Source of the DNA: an uncultured Flavobacteriales bacterium
GTDB taxonomy: Bacteria; Bacteroidota; Bacteroidia; Flavobacteriales_D; Parvicellaceae
DNA length: 5,783 nt
Assembly (NCBI GenBank): GCA_938084875.1
Contig: CALKFX010000202.1
Coordinates: forward strand, 1 to 5,783
Direction: 5' to 3'
Shown here in pieces: positions 1-5,783 of the stretch. The notes below the pieces were generated by a model that was not told the DNA's origin, did not search any database, and worked only from the letters and a program-made list of their open reading frames with translations. Position 1 is the stretch's first letter. Every line of letters starts with the position of its first letter. Position numbers and translations under genes: made by a program.

Positions 1-74
1 ATAAGTTAATTCCAAATATCAATAAAATATTAAATACAAAAATTCCTCTATTGAATAACTACAGTTATATGTAG
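1..74 (+). CDS. C-terminal fragment of an unidentified protein (partial, 5' end outside window)
   Basis: The third plus-strand frame is open from base 3 to a TAG at 72-74, giving 23 codons that read KLIPNINKILNT followed by KIPLLNNYSYM. The other two plus frames hit a stop within the first nine bases. The alternation of Ile/Leu with Lys/Asn and the 'KIPLLN' stretch look like a real protein tail, but the fragment is too short to name a family. An open stretch of this length could also arise by chance in such A+T-rich DNA. If real, the gene converges on the YdcF-like gene and their 3' ends overlap by ten bases, matching the tight convergent packing seen again at 4254/4256. Confidence 0.4.
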   Translation, partial: KLIPNINKILNTKIPLLNNYSYM

Positions 75-75
75 T
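58..75. terminator. Weak hairpin covering two convergent stop codons
   Basis: ACTACA (58-63) and TGTAGT (70-75) are perfect inverted repeats with a six-base loop. The stop codons of both the YdcF-like gene (65-67, minus strand) and the candidate left-hand gene (72-74, plus strand) lie inside it. It could serve as a bidirectional terminator, but the stem is only six pairs and no T-run follows directly on either strand, so the call is tentative. Confidence 0.2.
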
Positions 76-817
76 CTAATAATTTATACGTAAAGTAACC
101 TACTATTTCGTGTAGAAGTATTTTCCAGTCAAATAAAGAGGAGGATTGTGGTACTATTAGATATTCTAAATCAAAGTGTTTTATGGTAGGTTTTTTAACA
201 TAAGGGTCTGTATGAAGATTGGTTTTTTTAAAACAGGCCAAAGATCTTCTTAAATGATAATCAGAGGTAATAATTAAACAATTAATTACTTCATTTTTAT
301 GAATTTGAGTCAATATTTTTTCGCAGTATATGGCATTTTCGTAAGTGTTTTTCGATGAGTTTTCTACTAAAATACAACTGTCAGGAATACCAATTTTAAC
401 CAAGTATTTTTTTAATATTTCAGCTTCTTTCAGCTTAGATGTTAAACTTCCAGAAGCACCAGAAATAAGAATTTTTTTTATTTTTTTTTCGGAAAATAAT
501 TCTATTGTATTTAGCAACCTATCGTTGTTTTTCAAAAATAAAATATTTTCTGGGCTAGATTCAATATCTATCATTCCACCTAGAAGAATGCCATAATCGT
601 ATTTTTCCTTTGGAACAATATATTTCAAAGTCCATAAATCATTTATGAACTTATAAATGAAAGGATTACTAAAAAAGATTAAAAATAAGAGCCCAAAAGT
701 TAAGAATCTCCTTCTTAAGTATTTTCTTTTGTGAAGTAGAGAAGCTAATAAAAAAACTACAATCCAGAAGAAAGGATCTATCAAAAAAGACAATATTTTG
801 GATAATAAAAAAAACAC
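65..817 (-). CDS. YdcF/ElyC/SanA family (DUF218) membrane-anchored envelope protein
   Basis: This 250-residue protein has the DUF218 fold seen in YdcF, SanA and ElyC. Two hydrophobic segments (about residues 8-28 and 37-54), with a Lys/Arg-rich loop between them (HKRKYLRRR), should anchor it in the inner membrane. The soluble domain follows with family motifs in order: ILLGG (77-81), NDRLL (98-102), ISGASG (118-123), EAE (131-133), the S-x-N-T-x-EN-A block (155-162, 'SKNTYENA') and TSDYHLRRS (184-192). The family is linked to envelope and peptidoglycan-precursor or polysaccharide maintenance in Escherichia coli, but its biochemical activity is not settled, so no reaction is assigned. The start is a GTG at 815-817; no ATG lies upstream in frame before a stop at 878-880, and MFFLLSKILSF is a typical beginning for the Bacteroidota members. 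No Shine-Dalgarno sequence is visible. It is divergent from icmF. The coding strand carries A9 and A8 tracts at residues 110-116. Confidence 0.85.
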   Translation of the reverse strand: MFFLLSKILSFLIDPFFWIVVFLLASLLHKRKYLRRRFLTFGLLFLIFFSNPFIYKFINDLWTLKYIVPKEKYDYGILLGGMIDIESSPENILFLKNNDRLLNTIELFSEKKIKKILISGASGSLTSKLKEAEILKKYLVKIGIPDSCILVENSSKNTYENAIYCEKILTQIHKNEVINCLIITSDYHLRRSLACFKKTNLHTDPYVKKPTIKHFDLEYLIVPQSSSLFDWKILLHEIVGYFTYKLLDYI

Positions 818-832
818 TTTACTAATAATGAT

Positions 833-840
833 TAATTTTG
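833..840 (+). promoter_or_regulatory. Possible -7 element for icmF
   Basis: TAATTTTG fits the Bacteroidota -7 consensus TAnnTTTG and would start transcription roughly 45 bases before the icmF ATG. No good -33 TTTG lies at the expected distance: the nearest, at 797-800, is 32 bases away and inside the neighbouring gene. It is therefore a half-supported promoter. No matching element was found on the minus strand for the YdcF-like gene. Confidence 0.3.
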
Positions 841-878
841 TGGGAATTACGTTATCAATTATTACAATATTTCTATGC

Positions 879-890
879 TAATTTAAATTA
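879..890. repeat. 12-bp perfect palindrome directly before icmF start
   Basis: TAATTTAAATTA reads the same on both strands and ends one base before the icmF start codon at 892. It could be an operator half of the divergent intergenic region, or simply the unstructured A/T-rich leader typical of Bacteroidota starts, which lack Shine-Dalgarno sequences. Being A/T only, it is weak evidence. Confidence 0.25.
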
Positions 891-891
891 A

Positions 892-3800
892 ATGGATTTA
901 ACACCCTACCAACCAAAGAATAAAATTAGAATAGTTACTGCTGCTTCTCTTTTCGATGGCCATGATGCTGCTATTAATATTATGAGAAGAATTATTCAAT
1001 CTACTGGCTGTGAAGTAATTCATCTGGGACACGACAGAAGTGTAGAAGAAGTAGTTAATTGTGCGATTCAAGAAGATGTTCAAGCAATTGCTATGACATC
1101 TTACCAAGGTGGCCATAACGAATATTTTAAATTCATGTATGACTTGCTTATCAAAAAAGGTGCTAGTCATATAAAGACATTTGGCGGAGGAGGTGGTACT
1201 ATTTTACCAGAGGAAATTAAAATTTTAGAGGACTATGGTATAGAAAAAATTTACCATCCTGATGATGGCAGGAAAATGGGACTTCAGGGAATGATTAATG
1301 ACTTAGTGAAAAGATGTGATTTTATTACTGGTGAAAAGAAAATTAAGGCGCTTGGAAAAATAGTTCCTGAAGATCATCTAGATATTGCTAAGCTTATTTC
1401 ATCTGCTGAAAATTTTGGAGAAAGTAATTTAAAGATTCTTAATGAAATCAGAACTAAAGTTGAAAAATTCAACATTCCAGTTTTAGGAATTACCGGTACT
1501 GGAGGAGCTGGAAAGTCATCTTTAGTAGATGAGTTAGTAAGACGTTTTCTACACGATTTTAAGAATAAAAATTTAGCTATTATTTCTGTAGACCCTTCTA
1601 AAAGAAAAACCGGAGGTGCTTTATTGGGAGACAGAATTAGAATGAATTCAATAAATAACTCTAGAGTTTACATGCGTTCTTTAGCAACTAGACAAAGTAA
1701 TTTAGCCCTTTCTAAGCATGTATCACAGGCTGTAGACATTTTGAAATATGCAAAATTTGATTTAATTATTTTAGAAACATCTGGAATTGGCCAATCAGAT
1801 ACAGAAATTCTAGATCATAGCGATGTATCTCTTTACGTTATGACTCCTGAATTTGGCGCTGCAACACAGTTGGAGAAAATAGATATGTTAGATTTTGCTG
1901 ATGTTGTTGCTCTAAATAAATTTGATAAAAGAGGATCTTTGGATGCAATAAGAGATGTGAAAAAACAATATAAAAGGAACCACAACTTATGGGACGCAGA
2001 AGATGAAGATATTCCAGTTTATGGAACAATTGCTTCGCAATTTAACGACCCAGGAATGAATAACTTATATAAGCACTTAATAGATTTAATTAATAAATCT
2101 TCAAAAACTGACTTTTTATCGTCTTTTAAATCCAATAAAGAGCTTTCTGAAAAAGTATTTATCATTCCTCCTAACAGAGTTAGATACCTTTCTGAAATTG
2201 CTGAAAATAATCGAGAATTTGATAAAAGATTAAATCAACAAGTAGAACTTGCCGATAAATTATTTGTGTTAACAAAAACACTAAAGGAATTTTCTTGGGA
2301 TAACAACAGTAGTGTTAAATCAAATTTAGAGGAAAAAATTGACCAAATTAAACTAGATTTTGATGCAAGAAATCAAAAAACTATTGACGAATGGGACAGT
2401 TTTTACCAATCTTACAACAAAGAGTTTTTTAAATTTAATGTTAGAGATAAAAAATTGAAAATCGCAACTAGTTCAAAATCTTTATCTAATTCGAAAATTC
2501 CAAAAGTTGCTTTACCAAAGTTCACTTCTTGGGGAGATATTATTAGATGGGTTAATCAAGAAAATGTTCCAGGTAAATTTCCATTTACAGCTGGATTATT
2601 TCCTTTTAAAAGAGAAGGTGAGGATCCTACCAGAATGTTTGCGGGTGAAGGGGGTCCTGAAAGAACCAATAAAAGATTTCATTATCTAAGTTTTCAAATG
2701 CCTGCAAAAAGACTTTCTACTGCATTCGATTCTGTTACCTTATATGGTAATGATCCAGGACTTAGACCAGATATTTTTGGTAAAATTGGAAATGCTGGTG
2801 TTTCTATATGTTGCTTAGACGATGCAAAAAAGTTATACTCAGGATTTGATCTTTCTTCAAATACTACTTCTGTTAGTATGACTATTAATGGACCTGCTCC
2901 CATGCTACTAGGCTTTTATATGAATGCAGCTATAGATCAAAATTGTGAAAAGTACATCAAGAAGAATAATCTTGAAAATGAAGTTAAAAAGACAATTGAG
3001 AAGATTTATGGTAATAATCCAATCCCTAAATACCAAGGAGAATTACCTAAAGGCAATAATGGACTAGGACTTATTTTGCTTGGAGTAACAGGAGATCAAG
3101 TTCTTCCTGAGGAAGTTTACAATAAAATAAAAAACGATACATTATCCCAGGTTCGCGGAACAGTACAAGCGGATATTCTCAAAGAAGATCAAGCACAAAA
3201 CACCTGTATTTTTTCTACAGAGTTTGCATTAAGACTCATGGGAGATGTGCAGGAATATTTTATTGATAAAAAAATTAGAAATTTTTATTCTGTTTCAATT
3301 TCAGGTTATCATATTGCAGAAGCAGGTGCTAATCCTATAACTCAATTAGCATTTACATTGTCTAATGGTTTTACTTACGTAGAATATTATTTGTCAAGAG
3401 GAATGTCTATTGATGATTTTGGACCTAATTTATCTTTTTTCTTCTCCAATGGTATTGACCCTGAATATGCAGTCATTGGTAGAGTAGCGAGAAGAATTTG
3501 GGCAAAAGCTATGAAATTTAAATATGGTGCTGATCAAAGGGCACAAAAGTTAAAATACCATATCCAAACTTCTGGTAGATCACTTCACGCTCAAGAAATA
3601 GATTTTAATGACATTAGAACAACTCTTCAGGCGCTTTATGCCATATATGACAATTGTAATTCGTTACATACTAATGCATATGATGAGGCAATAACTACAC
3701 CAACAGAAGACTCTGTAAGAAGAGCTATGGCCATTCAGCTAATTATTAATAAAGAATTGGGCTTGGCTAAAAATGAAAACCCATTACAAGGCTCTTATAT

Positions 3801-4254
3801 AATTGACGATTTAACCAACTTGGTTGAAGAAGCTGTATTAATTGAATTTGACAGAATCAACGAAAGAGGAGGAGTTCTAGGAGCAATGGAAACTATGTAT
3901 CAAAGAAGTAAAATACAAGAAGAATCTCTTCACTACGAGACGCTAAAGCATACTGGTGAATTTCCTATAATTGGAGTTAATACTTTTTTAAATTCCAAAG
4001 GTTCTCCTACCATTGTACCTGGGGAAGTAATTAGAGCAACTAATGAAGAAAAAGAACATCAAATTAAAATGCTAAAAGATTTTCATAATTTTAATGAGTC
4101 TAAATCTCTTAAAGCACTTGAAAAGGTAAAATTTTCTGCAATTAATCAAGAAAATATATTTGAAGAATTGATGGAAGCATGTAAATGCTGTTCTCTAGGT
4201 GAAATTACAAAAGCATTATTTGATGTAGGTGGTCAATACCGGAGAAATATGTAA
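892..4254 (+). CDS. icmF: Fused isobutyryl-CoA mutase with GTPase chaperone domain (IcmF)
   Basis: This is a cytoplasmic, coenzyme-B12-dependent radical enzyme that interconverts isobutyryl-CoA and n-butyryl-CoA; family members also act on isovaleryl-CoA/pivalyl-CoA. All IcmF parts are present in order. The B12-binding domain (about 10-145) has the base-off ligand motif D22-x-H24, then S70 and a Gly run at 98-102. The MeaB-like GTPase (about 190-410) has the P-loop GTGGAGKS (202-209), DPSKRKTGG (234-242), ETSGIGQSD (295-303) and NKFD (342-345). A charged linker (about 412-535) leads to the mutase barrel (about 540-1120) with GYH (H807, matching the active-site His of methylmalonyl-CoA mutase) and the typical GGQYRRNM end. 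F583 and Q769 sit where methylmalonyl-CoA mutase has Tyr and Arg, which marks isobutyryl-CoA specificity. The length of 1120 is close to the usual roughly 1090. The ATG at 892 matches the family start (about ten residues before the first strand). The frame is intact and the gene stands alone. A small Cys cluster (C1097, C1099, C1100) near the end is an oddity of unknown meaning. Confidence 0.97.
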   Translation: MDLTPYQPKNKIRIVTAASLFDGHDAAINIMRRIIQSTGCEVIHLGHDRSVEEVVNCAIQEDVQAIAMTSYQGGHNEYFKFMYDLLIKKGASHIKTFGGGGGTILPEEIKILEDYGIEKIYHPDDGRKMGLQGMINDLVKRCDFITGEKKIKALGKIVPEDHLDIAKLISSAENFGESNLKILNEIRTKVEKFNIPVLGITGTGGAGKSSLVDELVRRFLHDFKNKNLAIISVDPSKRKTGGALLGDRIRMNSINNSRVYMRSLATRQSNLALSKHVSQAVDILKYAKFDLIILETSGIGQSDTEILDHSDVSLYVMTPEFGAATQLEKIDMLDFADVVALNKFDKRGSLDAIRDVKKQYKRNHNLWDAEDEDIPVYGTIASQFNDPGMNNLYKHLIDLINKSSKTDFLSSFKSNKELSEKVFIIPPNRVRYLSEIAENNREFDKRLNQQVELADKLFVLTKTLKEFSWDNNSSVKSNLEEKIDQIKLDFDARNQKTIDEWDSFYQSYNKEFFKFNVRDKKLKIATSSKSLSNSKIPKVALPKFTSWGDIIRWVNQENVPGKFPFTAGLFPFKREGEDPTRMFAGEGGPERTNKRFHYLSFQMPAKRLSTAFDSVTLYGNDPGLRPDIFGKIGNAGVSICCLDDAKKLYSGFDLSSNTTSVSMTINGPAPMLLGFYMNAAIDQNCEKYIKKNNLENEVKKTIEKIYGNNPIPKYQGELPKGNNGLGLILLGVTGDQVLPEEVYNKIKNDTLSQVRGTVQADILKEDQAQNTCIFSTEFALRLMGDVQEYFIDKKIRNFYSVSISGYHIAEAGANPITQLAFTLSNGFTYVEYYLSRGMSIDDFGPNLSFFFSNGIDPEYAVIGRVARRIWAKAMKFKYGADQRAQKLKYHIQTSGRSLHAQEIDFNDIRTTLQALYAIYDNCNSLHTNAYDEAITTPTEDSVRRAMAIQLIINKELGLAKNENPLQGSYIIDDLTNLVEEAVLIEFDRINERGGVLGAMETMYQRSKIQEESLHYETLKHTGEFPIIGVNTFLNSKGSPTIVPGEVIRATNEEKEHQIKMLKDFHNFNESKSLKALEKVKFSAINQENIFEELMEACKCCSLGEITKALFDVGGQYRRNM

Positions 4255-4255
4255 T

Positions 4256-5662
4256 TTATTGGTATTCGTAACAACCCAAATCATTCGGAATAGATCGTAA
4301 ATTATTGAGTATATCATCGGTAATATTTGAACTTTTACCTAAATCTATTATTTCTGAGGAATCTGTTAGTTCAAAGTTCCATTCTTCAGGATTTTTGAAA
4401 TGTATTTTAGGATTAAATAAACAATTATTTAATAAAGGATTTTCAATTGTATCTTCTGTTTTTAAAGAACAATGATCAAATAATGCATTAGTAGGAATTC
4501 CAGTGATATCGAACCCTAAAGTGTCACACACAAAGTCAGTTGTTGAATTTCCATCAATTATACAATTGATGAAGTTGGCTTGGTTAAAAGGTCTAAATAT
4601 AATTTGTCCGTTGGTACTTTCGTAATAATCTTTTATAACAAAAGCAGGACTTGTTCTATAACCACTACTGTAATTTGAAAAAGTACAATGTTCAAAATTA
4701 ATACTTCCCCCAATGCTTATAAATGCTGAGTAGTTGTTAGAATTGGCAAATAAACAATTCGTTGCAGATAAATTTGACCCTTGTGATAATATATTGGAAT
4801 ACAGTGAGTTATGTATCTTTAATTTGTTTAAAGATACATAGTTGTTTAGCGAAAAAGTATCCACTTGAATACCAATTATTGCATTTTTAATTTCGGCATG
4901 TGTTATGGTAGAGTTAAGAGCATTAGAAAAATAAATACCTCTCCACTGTCCAGCTATGGAATCTGCAGAGTAAAGTAAATAATCTTCAGTTCTATCTTGT
5001 TGAAAAACTACTGGATTATTTAAATTCCCGTTGACGTTTAAGGTACTTTTATATACATAGAGTGCAGCATTTGAGTGTCCATGTATTTTAGTTCCTTCTT
5101 CTATAGTAAGTGTTAAATTTGAGTCTAATGATGGGTAACCAACAGCAGCTACTCCATAAATTACGTGGGGTTTATCGTTAGTCCATGTACCTTGAACAAT
5201 TTCATTTACATGAAAATATGCATCTTGTCCCCAAGCATTTAGAACTATTTTATTGAAATTGCCATTGGTTTCAAATATAATTTGATCTTCTACCACAAGA
5301 GGAAGTGAAGTGCCATTAGGGTCAATAGTTACTTCTATAAATATGAAAATACTATCTCCTGGAAGTATAGAAATATCATTAAAAACTACTCCAGATTCAC
5401 CATCAATATTTATTCTAAAAGGTGAATTAGTACCGTTTTGTAAAGATATGTTACTAATATTTATGGTTCCTGAGTTCTTGTTGTAACATTTAAATCTTTT
5501 GGTGGTTGATCCAATAGTTGTGAAAAGTGTGTCAAATAGGATGGTGTCTGTAGAAGTATCAATATTAAAATTAGGGCTGGTAAGTAAATTGTTTTTTTTA
5601 CAGCTTAATATTTGAAGGGTTGAAAATATTATTATTGTATATACTAAATGCTTTATTTTCAT
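4256..5662 (-). CDS. Beta-helix lipoprotein with N-terminal beta-sandwich-like region
   Basis: This 468-residue lipoprotein belongs to a type common in Bacteroidota; its role is unknown. A signal peptide with MKIKH, a hydrophobic core (6-19) and the lipobox ILSC (18-21) predicts lipidation at C21. The next residues are Lys-Lys, not the acidic surface-export signal described for some Bacteroidota lipoproteins, so exposure on the surface is uncertain. Residues about 35-145 look like an Ig/ASH-type beta-sandwich ending in AWGQDA (143-148). From about 155 to 435 there are irregular short strands rich in Asn, Ile, Ser and Gly, including GQWRGIYFS (238-246) and ITHAEIKNAIIGIQVD (253-268), as in right-handed parallel beta-helices. 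The end, RSIPNDLGCYEYQ, resembles the (D)xGxYE tail of such proteins. No C-terminal type IX secretion domain is seen. The ATG at 5660-5662 is right because the signal peptide begins there. The gene converges on icmF with one base between stops. A polysaccharide-binding, adhesive or lyase role is possible, but no catalytic residues are recognisable. Confidence 0.85.
   Translation of the reverse strand: MKIKHLVYTIIIFSTLQILSCKKNNLLTSPNFNIDTSTDTILFDTLFTTIGSTTKRFKCYNKNSGTINISNISLQNGTNSPFRINIDGESGVVFNDISILPGDSIFIFIEVTIDPNGTSLPLVVEDQIIFETNGNFNKIVLNAWGQDAYFHVNEIVQGTWTNDKPHVIYGVAAVGYPSLDSNLTLTIEEGTKIHGHSNAALYVYKSTLNVNGNLNNPVVFQQDRTEDYLLYSADSIAGQWRGIYFSNALNSTITHAEIKNAIIGIQVDTFSLNNYVSLNKLKIHNSLYSNILSQGSNLSATNCLFANSNNYSAFISIGGSINFEHCTFSNYSSGYRTSPAFVIKDYYESTNGQIIFRPFNQANFINCIIDGNSTTDFVCDTLGFDITGIPTNALFDHCSLKTEDTIENPLLNNCLFNPKIHFKNPEEWNFELTDSSEIIDLGKSSNITDDILNNLRSIPNDLGCYEYQ
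4412..4433. repeat. 9-bp A/T inverted repeat inside lipoprotein gene
   Basis: ATTAAATAA (4412-4420) and TTATTTAAT (4425-4433) pair perfectly around a four-base loop. The stem is A/T only, so it is weak. It lies about 160 bases beyond the icmF stop on the plus strand and could at most help end read-through from icmF. Confidence 0.3.
4552..4571. repeat. 8-bp inverted repeat inside lipoprotein gene
   Basis: CATCAATT (4552-4559) and AATTGATG (4564-4571) pair perfectly around the loop ATAC. On the coding strand they encode part of INCIID (residues 365-370), a beta-helix strand. Ile-Asn and Ile-Asp codons are themselves nearly complementary, so protein sequence may explain this repeat. Confidence 0.35.
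4810..4840. repeat. 13-bp perfect inverted repeat (hairpin) inside lipoprotein gene
   Basis: TATGTATCTTTAA (4810-4822) and TTAAAGATACATA (4828-4840) are exact reverse complements around a five-base loop, TTTGT. Two wobble pairs and one A-T pair could extend the stem outward. On the coding strand the element encodes YVSLNKLKIH (275-284) in the beta-helix. It is the longest perfect hairpin I noticed in the window. It has no T-run next to it, so it is not a classical terminator. It could affect mRNA stability or translation, or bind a protein, but no function can be assigned. Confidence 0.75.
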
Positions 5663-5706
5663 AATCTAGTGCAATATATATACAACTCAGAAAACTTTAA
5701 TTTATT

Positions 5707-5746
5707 TTAATCTTATTATTTTTTGTTAATCTAATTTAAAGATTAA
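5707..5746. promoter_or_regulatory. Candidate operator: TTAATCT repeats around promoter
   Basis: TTAATCT occurs at 5707-5713 and 5726-5732, 19 bases apart, and its inverted copy AGATTAA lies at 5740-5746. The inner pair forms a 7-bp inverted repeat with a seven-base spacer, placed between and partly over the promoter elements at 5721-5751. A bound protein there would block RNA polymerase. A looser copy (TAAATCT) is at 5759-5765. The DNA is A/T-rich, so chance repeats are likely enough to keep the call tentative. Confidence 0.35.
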
Positions 5747-5751
5747 ATTTG
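5721..5751 (+). promoter_or_regulatory. Bacteroidota-type promoter for the right-hand gene
   Basis: TTTTG (5721-5725), an 18-base spacer and TAAATTTG (5744-5751) match the Bacteroidota housekeeping consensus TTTG / TAnnTTTG with near-ideal spacing. Transcription would start about five bases later, leaving a leader of only about 12-15 bases before the ATG at 5770. No comparably good promoter was found on the minus strand for the lipoprotein gene; a TATATATTG stretch (5671-5682, minus strand) is one T short of the consensus and lacks an upstream partner. Confidence 0.7.
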
Positions 5752-5769
5752 CAACTCTTAAATCTTAAA

Positions 5770-5783
5770 ATGAAAAAAGATAT
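5770..5783 (+). CDS. Start of an unidentified gene (partial, 3' end outside window)
   Basis: ATG AAA AAA GAT AT begins at 5770 and runs off the window, giving MKKD and part of a fifth codon. The good promoter ending at 5751 and the Lys-rich beginning support a real start. There is no Shine-Dalgarno sequence, as usual in this phylum. The product cannot be guessed. The true start could be a later ATG beyond the edge. Confidence 0.5.

Noticed and set aside
345..596. Plus-strand open frame opposite the YdcF-like gene
   Set aside because: It is a shadow of a gene whose family motifs are clear on the other strand; its product has no recognisable features.
634..660. ATAAAT-C-ATTTAT and TCATTTAT ... 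ATAAATGA repeats inside the YdcF-like gene
   Set aside because: Arms of six to eight mostly A/T bases within coding sequence; expected by chance at this base composition.
898..1170. Minus-strand open frame opposite the start of icmF
   Set aside because: It lies wholly inside the conserved B12-binding domain of icmF and its translation shows no protein-like pattern.
1838..2029. Minus-strand open frame opposite the icmF GTPase domain
   Set aside because: A short shadow of conserved coding sequence without any start context of its own.
2507..2903. Two short open frames (2507-2689 plus strand, 2694-2903 minus strand) within icmF
   Set aside because: Both overlap the conserved mutase domain in other frames and have no family motifs.
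892..4254. Methylmalonyl-CoA mutase, or separate mutase subunit and MeaB genes joined by a sequencing error
   Set aside because: Domain order (B12, GTPase, linker, mutase) and the F/Q specificity residues are those of natural IcmF fusions, and the frame is intact throughout.
4235..4266. AATACC ... GGTATT inverted repeat spanning the icmF stop, as a terminator
   Set aside because: Only six pairs with a 20-base loop and no T-run; too weak to call.
1..5783. Mobile element, CRISPR array, defence system or RNA gene
   Set aside because: No transposase or recombinase, no regularly spaced repeats and no tRNA- or rRNA-like stretch was seen; nearly all bases belong to ordinary genes.

Overview
The window looks like an ordinary chromosomal segment of a low-G+C member of the Bacteroidota, most likely a Flavobacteriales-type, possibly marine, bacterium. 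Four things point there: the strong A+T bias; the absence of Shine-Dalgarno sequences before the starts; a well-formed Bacteroidota promoter (TTTG, 18 bases, TAnnTTTG) near the right end; and a lipoprotein of a type common in that phylum. No mobile element, CRISPR array, tRNA or rRNA was seen.

Layout from left to right. Bases 1-74 probably hold the C-terminal end of a plus-strand gene that enters from outside the window. It converges on, and slightly overlaps, a minus-strand gene (65-817) for a YdcF/ElyC/SanA-type (DUF218) membrane-anchored envelope protein. A 74-base divergent intergenic region (818-891) separates that gene from the main gene of the window, a 1120-residue fused isobutyryl-CoA mutase, icmF (892-4254, plus strand). 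icmF carries a B12-binding domain, a MeaB-like GTPase chaperone domain, a linker and the substrate-binding mutase domain in one chain. It converges, with a single base between the stop codons, on a minus-strand gene (4256-5662) for a lipoprotein with an N-terminal beta-sandwich-like region and a right-handed parallel beta-helix. A 107-base divergent region (5663-5769) follows, with a clear promoter and a possible operator for a plus-strand gene whose first codons (5770-5783) are cut by the window edge.

The genes do not form an operon: orientations alternate (+, -, +, -, +) and their functions are unrelated as far as can be told. icmF interconverts isobutyryl-CoA and n-butyryl-CoA in branched-chain acyl-CoA metabolism and needs coenzyme B12. 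The YdcF-like protein and the beta-helix lipoprotein both belong to the cell envelope. I found no convincing new multi-gene system. The observations most worth checking are a perfect 13-bp inverted repeat inside the lipoprotein gene, an inverted repeat placed between the two promoter elements of the right-hand gene, and the substrate-specificity residues of icmF.
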